Assembly: GCF_001598055.1 (NCBI RefSeq)
Contig: NZ_CP014844.1
Coordinates: 3,809,642 to 3,873,641 of the forward strand
Reading direction: 5' to 3'
Length of the DNA stretch: 64,000 nt
DNA from: Cupriavidus nantongensis
Lineage (GTDB): Bacteria; Pseudomonadota; Gammaproteobacteria; Burkholderiales; Burkholderiaceae
In this document: one piece after another, positions 18,893 through 26,608 of the stretch
Layout: every line of letters begins with the position of its first letter
Position numbering within the stretch: position 1 is the stretch's first letter
Made by a program: the position numbers and the translations under genes
Notes under the pieces: generated by a model
What the model was told of the DNA's origin: nothing
The model's input: only the letters and a program-made list of their open reading frames with translations
Database searches by the model: none

Positions 18893-19381
18893 TCAGCGGC
18901 CGGCTTCAGCGTCCGACTTCAGGATCGCCAGCGGCGAACTGTCTACCTTGATCCGCTGCAGCACGATATTCGAGCGGATATCCATCACGCCCGGGGTGCG
19001 GTACAGACGGTTGACGATGAAGTCCGAGTAGTGCTTCAGGTTGCGCGCCTGCACGCGCAGGATGTAGTTGCTGTCGCCGGTGATGATGTACGCCGACAGC
19101 ACCTCCGGCCACGACTGCACCGCGGCGATAAAGGTGTCGTGCCAGCCCTCCACGTCATGGCGCATCGACACCTGCACGATCGCCTCCAGCTCCAGCCCCA
19201 GTTGCTCGGCATCGAACCAGGCGCGATAGCCGCCGATCACCCCCGACTCTTCCAGCAGCCGGACCCGGCGCAGGCAGGCCGACGGCGACAGCGCCACGCG
19301 GTCGGCCAGGTCCTGGTTGCTGATGCGGCCGTTCTCCTGCAGGCAGGTCAGGATGCGCAGATCGGTCGGATCGAGGTTCAT
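18893..19381 (-). CDS. kynR: Lrp/AsnC regulator of the kynurenine operon
   Basis: A 162-residue Lrp-type regulator: N-terminal HTH ([40 protein letters not shown]) and a C-terminal RAM ligand domain ([15 protein letters not shown]). It is divergent from kynB, the arrangement described for KynR in Pseudomonas and Cupriavidus, where kynurenine is the inducer. The ATG at 19381 follows AAGGAA; a longer frame to 19450 runs through the operator palindrome and is rejected. Confidence 0.85.
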   Translation of the reverse strand: MNLDPTDLRILTCLQENGRISNQDLADRVALSPSACLRRVRLLEESGVIGGYRAWFDAEQLGLELEAIVQVSMRHDVEGWHDTFIAAVQSWPEVLSAYIITGDSNYILRVQARNLKHYSDFIVNRLYRTPGVMDIRSNIVLQRIKVDSSPLAILKSDAEAGR

Positions 19382-19409
19382 TCGAATTTCCTTCGATAAA
19401 TCGTGGATT

Positions 19410-19428
19410 TTTCGCATTCTATGCGAAA
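19410..19428. promoter_or_regulatory. Candidate KynR operator
   Basis: A perfect inverted repeat TTTCGCAT-TCT-ATGCGAAA lies in the kynR-kynB intergenic region, 29 bp upstream of the kynR start. Its position and AT-rich symmetric form suit an Lrp-family site. Direct evidence is symmetry only. Confidence 0.5.
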
Positions 19429-19539
19429 GGCAGGCCGGATGACGGGCCATTTAGCAAGCCTCTTGCCGCCGATTTTGACTATGATTCCCGACATCGAGGC
19501 ACACAGAAACAGCGCCCGTGGAGGGCGCCGCGCACACCC

Positions 19540-20190
19540 ATGACCGCCCCCAATCCCGACCCGCGCCGGCTGTGGGACATCAGCCCGCCGCTGTCGACCG
19601 CCACGCCGGTATGGCCGGGCGATACGCCGTTCCAGCAACAGCCGGCCTGGCAGATCGACGCCCATTGCCCGGTCAATGTCGGCCGCATCACGCTGTCGCC
19701 GCACACCGGCGCGCATGCGGACGCGCCGCTGCACTACGCCGCCGACGGCGCGCCGATCGGCGCCGTGCCGCTGGCGCCCTACCTGGGCCCGTGCCGCGTG
19801 ATCCACTGCATCGGCGCCGCGCCGCTGGTGCAGCCGCATCATGTCGAGCATGCGCTCGAGGCGCTGCCGCCGCGGGTGCTGCTGCGCACCTACCGGCAGG
19901 CGCCGCTGGCGCAGTGGGACCCTGATTTTTGCGCGGTGTCGCCCGACACCATCGCGCTGCTGGCCGCGCACGGCGTGCAGCTGGTCGGCATCGACACGCC
20001 CTCGCTCGATCCGCAGGACTCCAAGACCATGGACGCGCACAACGCCGTGCGCCGCCATGGCCTGGCGATCCTGGAAGGCATCGTGCTGGACCAGGTCGAT
20101 GCCGGCGACTATGAACTGATCGCGCTGCCGCTGCGCTTTGCCGCGCTGGATGCCAGCCCGGTGCGCGCGGTGCTGCGCAGCCTCGACTGA
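19540..20190 (+). CDS. kynB: Kynurenine formamidase (arylformamidase)
   Basis: A 216-residue cyclase-family metal enzyme that hydrolyses N-formylkynurenine to kynurenine, the second step of tryptophan breakdown. The family metal motif HTGAHADAP lies at about 55-63 (His55, His59, Asp61), with [20 protein letters not shown] later. It is the first gene of kynB-kynU-kynA. Confidence 0.95.
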   Translation: MTAPNPDPRRLWDISPPLSTATPVWPGDTPFQQQPAWQIDAHCPVNVGRITLSPHTGAHADAPLHYAADGAPIGAVPLAPYLGPCRVIHCIGAAPLVQPHHVEHALEALPPRVLLRTYRQAPLAQWDPDFCAVSPDTIALLAAHGVQLVGIDTPSLDPQDSKTMDAHNAVRRHGLAILEGIVLDQVDAGDYELIALPLRFAALDASPVRAVLRSLD

Positions 20191-20226
20191 ACCTTTTCCC
20201 GAACCCGCCTGGCCTTTCTGCACGAC

Positions 20227-21483
20227 ATGACGACCATTGACCGCGAGCACTGTATCCGGCTCGACCAGCAAGACCCGCTGCGCCCGCTGCGTGACCAGTT
20301 CGCGCTGCCCCAGGGCGTGATCTACCTCGACGGCAATTCGCTCGGCGCCCGCCCGCGCGCCGCCGCCGCGCGTGCCGCCCAGGTGGTGGCCGAGGAATGG
20401 GGCGACGGCCTGATCCGCAGCTGGAACACCGCCGGCTGGTTCGACCTGCCGCAGCGCCTGGGCAACAAGCTGGCGGGGCTGGTGGGCGCGGGCCACGATG
20501 AAGTGGTGGTCACCGACACCACCTCGATCAACCTGTTCAAGGTGCTGGCCGCGGCGCTGCGGGTGCAGCAGACGCGCGACCCGGCGCGCAAGGTGATCGT
20601 CTCCGAGGCCAGCAACTTTCCCACCGACCTGTATATCGCGCAGGGCCTGGCCGACCTGCTGCAGCAGGGCTATTCGCTGCGGCTGGTGAATTCGCCGGCC
20701 GAGATCGACGCCGCGGTCGGCGCCGACACCGCGGTGCTGATGCTGACCCACGTCAACTACAAGACCGGCGAGATGCTCGACATGGCCGGGCTGACCGAGC
20801 TGGCCCACGCGCGCGGCGCGCTGACGGTGTGGGATCTGTGCCATTCGGCCGGCGCCGTGCCGGTCGACCTGAAGGCGGCCGGGGCCGACTACGCCATCGG
20901 CTGCACCTACAAGTACCTGAACGGCGGCCCGGGCTCGCCCGCCTTCGTCTGGGTCGCGCCGGCGCTGCGCGATGCCTTCTGGCAGCCGCTGTCGGGCTGG
21001 TGGGGCCATGCCGCGCCGTTCGCGATGGATCCGCAGTACCGCCCGGTCGAGGGCGTGCGCCGCTTCCTGTGTGGCACGCAGCCGGTCACGTCGCTGGCGA
21101 TGGTCGAGTGCGGGCTGGACATCTTCGCCCAGACCAATATGCAGGTGCTGCGCGCCAAGTCATTGCTGCTGACCGACTTGTTCATCGAACTGGTCGAGGC
21201 TCGCTGCGGGCACCACCCGCTGACGCTGGTCACGCCGCGCGAGCACGCGCGCCGCGGCAGCCAGGTCAGCCTGGAGCACCCGGACGGCTATGCCCTGGTG
21301 CAGGCCCTGATCGAGCGCGGCGTGATCGGCGACTACCGCGAGCCGCGCATCGCCCGCTTCGGCTTCACGCCGCTCTACACCAGCTTCGCCGAGGTGTGGG
21401 ATGCTGTGGAAATCCTGCGCGACGTGCTGGACAGCGGCGCCTATCGCGACGCGCGCTTCCAGACGCGCGGCCAGGTGACCTGA
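20227..21483 (+). CDS. kynU: Kynureninase
   Basis: A 418-residue PLP enzyme (fold type I) that splits kynurenine to anthranilate and alanine. The LDGNSLG start motif (34-40), [14 protein letters not shown] near 202-215, and the Schiff-base lysine in [11 protein letters not shown] (Lys229) are all present. It lies 36 bp after kynB and 13 bp before kynA in one operon. Confidence 0.96.
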   Translation: MTTIDREHCIRLDQQDPLRPLRDQFALPQGVIYLDGNSLGARPRAAAARAAQVVAEEWGDGLIRSWNTAGWFDLPQRLGNKLAGLVGAGHDEVVVTDTTSINLFKVLAAALRVQQTRDPARKVIVSEASNFPTDLYIAQGLADLLQQGYSLRLVNSPAEIDAAVGADTAVLMLTHVNYKTGEMLDMAGLTELAHARGALTVWDLCHSAGAVPVDLKAAGADYAIGCTYKYLNGGPGSPAFVWVAPALRDAFWQPLSGWWGHAAPFAMDPQYRPVEGVRRFLCGTQPVTSLAMVECGLDIFAQTNMQVLRAKSLLLTDLFIELVEARCGHHPLTLVTPREHARRGSQVSLEHPDGYALVQALIERGVIGDYREPRIARFGFTPLYTSFAEVWDAVEILRDVLDSGAYRDARFQTRGQVT

Positions 21484-21496
21484 CCGGGAGCGCATC

Positions 21497-22387
21497 ATGA
21501 GCGAATTCAAGGGATGCCCCTTCTCCGGCGCGGCGCCGGCAGCCACGCCGGCAGCCGCCCCGCAAGGCGACGGCTGGCATGGCGCGCAGATGGATTTCGC
21601 CAGGGACATGAGCTATGGCGACTACCTCGGCCTGGACCAGATCCTGAGCGCGCAGCATCCGCTGTCGCCGGACCATAACGAGATGCTGTTTATCGTGCAG
21701 CACCAGACCACCGAGCTGTGGATGAAGCTGATGCTGCACGAACTGCGCGCCGCGCGCGAGTCGGTCAAGGGCGACAGCCTGCCGCCGGCGTTCAAGATGC
21801 TGACGCGCGTGTCGCGCATCATGGACCAGCTGGTGCAGGCGTGGAACGTGCTGGCCACGATGACGCCGCCCGAATACTCGGCGATGCGGCCCTACCTGGG
21901 CATGTCGTCGGGCTTCCAGTCGTACCAGTACCGCGAGATCGAGTTCATTCTCGGCAACAAGAACGCCGCCATGCTGCGTCCGCATGCGCACCGGCCGGAA
22001 CACCTGGCGCTGGTCGAGGCCGCGCTGAAGACGCCGTCGCTGTACGACGAGGCGATCCGGCTGATGGCGCGGCGCGGCTTTGCCATCGACGCCGACTGCG
22101 TCGAGCGCGACTGGACCCAGCCGACCGCGTACAACGCCTCGGTCGAGGCGGCGTGGCTGGAGGTCTACCGCAACCCCGGCGCGCACTGGGAACTCTATGA
22201 GCTGGGCGAGAAGTTCGTCGACCTGGAAGACGCGTTCCGGCAATGGCGCTTCCGCCATGTGACCACGGTCGAGCGGGTGATCGGCTTCAAGCGCGGCACC
22301 GGCGGCACCGAGGGTGTCAGCTACCTGCGCAAGATGCTGGACGTGGTGCTGTTTCCGGAATTGTGGAAGCTGCGCACTGACCTTTGA
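21497..22387 (+). CDS. kynA: Tryptophan 2,3-dioxygenase
   Basis: A 296-residue haem enzyme opening the indole ring of L-tryptophan to N-formylkynurenine. Visible are [31 protein letters not shown] (substrate-side His69), [17 protein letters not shown] and the proximal haem histidine in [13 protein letters not shown] (His254). GGGAG precedes the ATG. The operon feeds anthranilate production; anthranilate catabolic genes are not in the window. Confidence 0.96.
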   Translation: MSEFKGCPFSGAAPAATPAAAPQGDGWHGAQMDFARDMSYGDYLGLDQILSAQHPLSPDHNEMLFIVQHQTTELWMKLMLHELRAARESVKGDSLPPAFKMLTRVSRIMDQLVQAWNVLATMTPPEYSAMRPYLGMSSGFQSYQYREIEFILGNKNAAMLRPHAHRPEHLALVEAALKTPSLYDEAIRLMARRGFAIDADCVERDWTQPTAYNASVEAAWLEVYRNPGAHWELYELGEKFVDLEDAFRQWRFRHVTTVERVIGFKRGTGGTEGVSYLRKMLDVVLFPELWKLRTDL

Positions 22388-22395
22388 TCCGCCCT

Positions 22396-22413
22396 GTCCC
22401 TGCGCGCAGGGAC
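22396..22413. terminator. Hairpin between convergent kynA and IclR genes
   Basis: A perfect 8-bp stem (GTCCCTGC / GCAGGGAC) with a 2-nt gap sits in the 49-bp space between convergent genes. No T-run follows on either strand, so it may be a bidirectional mRNA 3'-end structure, not a classical intrinsic terminator. Confidence 0.4.
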
Positions 22414-22436
22414 CGCGGTAAGGGCGGCGGGCTGCC

Positions 22437-23267
22437 TCAGCCCGCCGGCTCGGACAATCTTGCCGCCAGCGTCTGCAGCGCCGGCGCCAGCGTCTGGTGG
22501 AACACCGCCTCGTCCACCGCGCCATAGGAAGCGCTGCAGCTCAGCATGTGCAGCTCCTTCTCCCCCACCGGCCGGAACGCCACCGCACAGGCATGGATGG
22601 CCGGATGCCAGTCGCGGAACGACGCGGCATAGCCGCGCTGCTGCGCCTCGGCCAGCGCGGCGCGGGTGGCGGCCTCCTGCTGCTTCCACTGCTCCGGGAA
22701 GGCCTGGCTGAACTCGGCCATCACGCGCTCGCGGCGCGGCGCCGGCAGCGCGGCCAGGTAGGCCCGCCCCATCGAACTCGACACCAGCGACAGCCGCGAG
22801 CCGACGCCCAGCCCGAGCATCACGCCGGCATCATTGCGGATCGATTCCAGGTAGATCACCTCCATGCGCTCGCGCTTGCCGAGCGACACCGAAACCCCGT
22901 ACGACTGCGCGAACGCCAGCATGTGCGGGCGCGCCAGCGACACCACGTCCGACGCCGACAGGTAGGCGTAGCCCAGCGCCAGCACCCCGGCATCGAGCGC
23001 GTACTTGCCCAGGCTCTCGTCATAGCGCAGGTAGCCCAGCTGCACCAGCGTACCGGCCAGGCGGCTGACGGTGGCCTTGGGAAAGCCGGTGCGGCGCACG
23101 AATTCCTGGTTGCCCAGCATTGCCTCGCCGGTGCGGAAGCAGCGCAGCAGTTCCAGGCCGCGCGCCAGCGCGGTGACGAAGTTCGGGTCGCTGTCGCGTA
23201 CGGGTGCGGCGGCAGGTTCCCGGGAAAGTGACGGATCGGGCTGGGGGTTGGGATTGAGGTTGGCCAA
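22437..23267 (-). CDS. IclR-family regulator, divergent from gcdH
   Basis: A 276-residue IclR protein: winged HTH with FPKATVSRLAGTLVQLGYL near 65-83 and a C-terminal effector domain including SSSMGRAYLAALP. The start is a TTG at 23267 with GGAG 9 nt upstream. It faces gcdH with a 259-bp intergenic region holding symmetric half-sites, so it probably controls glutaryl-CoA dehydrogenase. The effector is unknown; glutarate or glutaryl-CoA would fit. Confidence 0.88.
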   Translation of the reverse strand: MANLNPNPQPDPSLSREPAAAPVRDSDPNFVTALARGLELLRCFRTGEAMLGNQEFVRRTGFPKATVSRLAGTLVQLGYLRYDESLGKYALDAGVLALGYAYLSASDVVSLARPHMLAFAQSYGVSVSLGKRERMEVIYLESIRNDAGVMLGLGVGSRLSLVSSSMGRAYLAALPAPRRERVMAEFSQAFPEQWKQQEAATRAALAEAQQRGYAASFRDWHPAIHACAVAFRPVGEKELHMLSCSASYGAVDEAVFHQTLAPALQTLAARLSEPAG

Positions 23268-23335
23268 GGTTCGCGGCTCCAGTCGGCGCGTGTCCGTTCA
23301 TCGCACAAAGGCGCGCAGGTTCAGGGTTTTGCCGG

Positions 23336-23396
23336 TTGCGTGGCAAGACCGTTGCGATATACTAATTCAACGGAACACAGTTCCGCAATGCGGAAC
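23336..23396 (+). promoter_or_regulatory. gcdH promoter with three symmetric half-sites
   Basis: TTGCGT (23336-23341) and TATACT (23358-23363) are spaced 16 bp. Just downstream lie CGGAAC (23371-23376), GTTCCG (23380-23385) and CGGAAC (23391-23396). Neighbouring half-sites pair as inverted repeats. They would overlap or follow the transcription start, so a repressor, presumably the divergent IclR protein, would block transcription. Confidence 0.55.
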
Positions 23397-23526
23397 TTCC
23401 AGGATGCGGTAAAAAAGTCCTCCGCACGATCACCGAACCTCTACGAATCACGGAATCCGCCGGCGCGGACCGCGGCACGCCAGCCGCCCGCCCGGCGCTT
23501 CCCCTGCGCTACCGAAGGAGACCTGC

Positions 23527-24720
23527 ATGGCTGCCAACGCCGAATTCCACTGGGCCGACCCCCTGCTGCTGGACCAGCAACTGAGCGCCGACGAACGCGC
23601 CGTGCGTGACGCCTCCGCGGCGTACTGCCAGGACAAGCTGATGCCGCGCGTGCTGCAGTCGTTCCGCAACGAGAAGACCGACGTCGAGATCTTCCGCGAG
23701 ATGGGCGAACTCGGCCTGCTCGGCCCGACCATCCCCGAGCAATACGGCGGCCCGGGCCTGAACTATGTCAGCTACGGCCTGATCGCGCGTGAAGTCGAGC
23801 GCGTCGATTCGGGCTACCGCTCGATGATGAGCGTGCAGTCGTCGCTGGTGATGGTTCCCATCTACGAATTCGGCACCGAGGCGCAGAAGCAGAAATATCT
23901 GCCCAAGCTGGCCACCGGCGAGTGGATCGGCTGCTTCGGCCTGACCGAGCCAAACCACGGCTCCGACCCGGGCTCGATGGTCACCCGCGCCAAGAAGGTC
24001 GACGGTGGCTACGAGCTGACCGGCGCCAAGATGTGGATCACCAACTCGCCGATCGCCGACGTGTTCGTGGTGTGGGCCAAGCTGCAGGGCGAAGACGGCA
24101 AGGAAGACATCCGCGGCTTCATCCTGGAAAAGGGCTGGAAGGGCCTGAGCGCCCCCGCCATCCACGGCAAGGTCGGCCTGCGCACCTCGATCACCGGCGA
24201 AATCGTGCTCGACCAGGTGTTCGTGCCGGAAGAGAACATCATGCCGGGCGTGAAGGGCCTGAAGGGTCCGTTCACCTGCCTGAACTCGGCCCGCTACGGC
24301 ATCGCCTGGGGCGCGCTGGGCGCCGCCGAATTCTGCTGGCACACGGCGCGCCAGTACACGCTGGACCGCAAGCAGTTCGGCCGCCCGCTGGCCCAGACCC
24401 AGCTGGTGCAGAAGAAGCTGGCCGACATGCAGACCGAGATCACGCTGGGCCTGCAGGGCTGCCTGCGCCTGGGCCGGATGAAGGATGAAGGCACCGCCGC
24501 GGTCGAGATCACCTCGATCATGAAGCGCAACTCGTGCGGCAAGTCGCTCGACATCGCCCGCGTGGCGCGCGACATGCTGGGCGGCAACGGCATCTCGGAC
24601 GAGTTCGGCGTGATCCGCCACGTGGTCAACCTCGAGGTGGTCAACACCTACGAAGGCACGCACGACATCCACGCGCTGATCCTGGGCCGCGCCCAGACCG
24701 GCCTGCAGGCCTTCTTCTGA
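23527..24720 (+). CDS. gcdH: Glutaryl-CoA dehydrogenase
   Basis: A 397-residue FAD enzyme that oxidises and decarboxylates glutaryl-CoA to crotonyl-CoA in lysine and glutarate breakdown. The full ACAD pattern is present: [17 protein letters not shown] (FAD/substrate region), [30 protein letters not shown], and the catalytic glutamate in [10 protein letters not shown] (Glu376). The GSDPGSM and EGTHDIH forms are typical of GcdH as opposed to other acyl-CoA dehydrogenases. AAGGAGAC lies just before the ATG. Confidence 0.95.
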   Translation: MAANAEFHWADPLLLDQQLSADERAVRDASAAYCQDKLMPRVLQSFRNEKTDVEIFREMGELGLLGPTIPEQYGGPGLNYVSYGLIAREVERVDSGYRSMMSVQSSLVMVPIYEFGTEAQKQKYLPKLATGEWIGCFGLTEPNHGSDPGSMVTRAKKVDGGYELTGAKMWITNSPIADVFVVWAKLQGEDGKEDIRGFILEKGWKGLSAPAIHGKVGLRTSITGEIVLDQVFVPEENIMPGVKGLKGPFTCLNSARYGIAWGALGAAEFCWHTARQYTLDRKQFGRPLAQTQLVQKKLADMQTEITLGLQGCLRLGRMKDEGTAAVEITSIMKRNSCGKSLDIARVARDMLGGNGISDEFGVIRHVVNLEVVNTYEGTHDIHALILGRAQTGLQAFF

Positions 24721-25161
24721 TCGCCGAATAAAAAAGCCCGGCGATGAAGCCGGGCCAAGCACACTACCAAGGAGACGACGAGGCTGCCCTCGTCGATACA
24801 ACACCTGCCTTGCATACGGCCCCGCCTCTGGCGGGGCCGTATGCATTGGGCTGCCGCGAGGCGGGATCGCCGCGACGCAACGCCATGTTTCATGGTGGAA
24901 CCAGAGTAACCGGATTGATATCCAACCCAAACGAATATAAAGTCACTACAAAATCACTCGCAGTCATATAGACATTCTCTGACATCCGTCACGCCCGCTT
25001 TCGTGCATGCTGGCAATACTTGAAGCGTCGATAGCGCAGCGAACCCTGCTTCCAGCCGTGTTCCCGGCGCGTTGCCTTGAAAGGGCGACGTGTCGCCACA
25101 TATGCTAGGTATCAGACTAAGTATCAGACCGACAAATGCCGTTAGCCTCGGAGCGTAGAAA
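24721..25161. other. Intergenic region with three successive hairpins
   Basis: No gene is seen in these 441 bp. Three strong stems follow gcdH: 24736-24755 (7-bp stem, preceded by six As, so an intrinsic terminator for minus-strand transcription), 24776-24795 (8 bp, CGACGAGG/CCTCGTCG) and 24812-24844 (15-bp perfect stem with a TCT loop). None has a plus-strand T-run. The rest up to 25161 is AT-richer (about 24900-25000) and may hold the promoter of the DUF883 gene. Confidence 0.6.
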
Positions 25162-25488
25162 ATGTCAGAATCCGCACAAACCGAACCAACCGCCCGCAAA
25201 CAGGAGAAACTGATGAGCGATGTCAAGACCGTGCTGTCCGACGCCGAGGAACTGCTGAAGCAAGCCGCCTCGACCACCGGGGAAAAGGCCGCCGAACTGC
25301 GCGAGCGTGGCATGGGCCTGCTCAAGCAAGCCAAGGAAAAGGCCCAGGACCTGCAAGACGCCGTCGTCACCAAGAGCAAGGCCGCAGCGCGCGCCACCGA
25401 CGACTACGTGCACGACCACCCGTGGCGCGCGGTGGGCGTGGCAGCCGGCGTGGGCCTGCTGATCGGTCTGCTGCTCAACCGCAAGTAA
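25162..25488 (+). CDS. DUF883 (ElaB/YqjD-like) membrane-anchored protein
   Basis: A 108-residue protein with an amphipathic, Ala/Glu/Lys-rich helical body and a C-terminal hydrophobic anchor (WRAVGVAAGVGLLIGLLL) ending NRK. This is the layout of the YqjD/ElaB family, tail-anchored inner-membrane proteins reported to bind ribosomes in stationary phase in E. coli. GGAG precedes the ATG. It lies upstream of a YqjE gene, as in the E. coli yqjD-yqjE pair. Confidence 0.85.
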   Translation: MSESAQTEPTARKQEKLMSDVKTVLSDAEELLKQAASTTGEKAAELRERGMGLLKQAKEKAQDLQDAVVTKSKAAARATDDYVHDHPWRAVGVAAGVGLLIGLLLNRK

Positions 25489-25711
25489 GCACTGCAAAGC
25501 CGGCGCGGCCCGCCAGGGCTGCGCCATCGCGGCAACCCGCGCGGCGGGTTGCCAATGGCCGGGGCGCCCGGTGTGCCGGTAATGCTGTCGCGGTTGGCCT
25601 GTCATGGCCGACCGGTCGTTGCCGATACAACCTGGCGCCGTCATCCGGCCCCGCCAGTAGGATAGGTGCGTACGGCCATGCCGGCGCACCGCTCTTTCAC
25701 GCCGGAGCCGC

Positions 25712-26092
25712 ATGAGCGAAGCCACCCCTTCCCCCAAGTTCCTCGACGCCGTGCGCAACCTCGCCGGCTCGCTCGTGGCAATGGTGCAGACGCGCGTGGA
25801 GCTTGCCAGCGTGGAGCTGGCCGAGGAGCGCACGCGCTTGCTGAAGGTCGCCCTGCTGGCCTTGTTCGGGCTGGCGTTCTTCGGGCTGGGCCTGGTCACG
25901 CTGACCGCGCTGATCGCGATCCTGTTCTGGGACACCTACCGCTGGCAGGCGCTGGGCGCGCTGACGGTGCTCTACCTGGCGCTGTGCGCTGCCTGCCTGG
26001 CGTATGCCCGCAGCGTGCTGCGCAACGCGCCGCCGATGCTGGAAGCCACCCTCGCCGAAATCGACAAAGACCGGGAGATCCTGCGCCGATGA
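25712..26092 (+). CDS. YqjE-like phage-holin-family membrane protein (DUF1469)
   Basis: A 126-residue protein with two transmembrane helices (about 47-70 and 78-100) in the PF07332/YqjE pattern, following an amphipathic N terminus (VELASVELAEERTRLL). Despite the family name it is a host envelope protein. It overlaps the next gene by ATGA, so the two are coupled. Confidence 0.82.
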   Translation: MSEATPSPKFLDAVRNLAGSLVAMVQTRVELASVELAEERTRLLKVALLALFGLAFFGLGLVTLTALIAILFWDTYRWQALGALTVLYLALCAACLAYARSVLRNAPPMLEATLAEIDKDREILRR

Positions 26093-26595
26093 GCACCCTC
26101 GACCCTGACGACGCCACGCCCGCGCGCGAACGCGGCGAATACCCGCGCGCGCCCCGGTTCACGCAAGAGGTGCGCCTGCCGCTGGCGGTGCGCAAGGAAC
26201 TGCTGCTGACCCGCGCCGCCCTCGAACGCCACGATTGCCGGCAGGCGCTGCACGCTGTGCGCGGCGGCGTGCACCGCCTGGGCACCGTCAGTGCCTGGCT
26301 ACCGCGGATCGCGCGGCCGGGCTCGTGGATGAAGGTGGTCGGGCTGACCAAGGACTACCCGATGCTCAGCACCGCGGTAACGCTGGCGCTGCCGCTGGTC
26401 AGGCGCGTGCCGGTGCTGCGCCTGACCTGGAAGCTGTCCAAGCTCGGCCTGGTCGCGGGCGCGGCCTACTGGGCCTATAACACCTGGCGCGAGGCCAAGG
26501 GCCAGGCGGTGCCGCCGGCCAACGTGCCGACCCCGGCCCCGGCCGGCACCCCGCCGGCTGCCGACACCGGCTTCCGCGATCCGCTGATTCCCTGA
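26089..26595 (+). CDS. Unrecognised inner-membrane-associated protein of the YqjD/E cluster
   Basis: A 168-residue protein of unknown function. The N-terminal part is charged; a central region (PMLSTAVTLALPLV, then LGLVAGAAYWAYNTW) has short hydrophobic stretches that could lie in the membrane, and the tail is Pro/Ala-rich. It starts on the ATGA overlap with the YqjE gene. Its place corresponds to yqjK in E. coli, but no clear sequence match is seen. Confidence 0.75.
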   Translation: MSTLDPDDATPARERGEYPRAPRFTQEVRLPLAVRKELLLTRAALERHDCRQALHAVRGGVHRLGTVSAWLPRIARPGSWMKVVGLTKDYPMLSTAVTLALPLVRRVPVLRLTWKLSKLGLVAGAAYWAYNTWREAKGQAVPPANVPTPAPAGTPPAADTGFRDPLIP

Positions 26596-26608
26596 CGCTC
26601 CTGCCGAC

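Noticed and set aside
25712..26092. YqjE-like holin-family protein as a phage gene
   Set aside because: It lies in host DNA next to a DUF883 gene, the usual chromosomal pairing, 3.5 kb outside the prophage.
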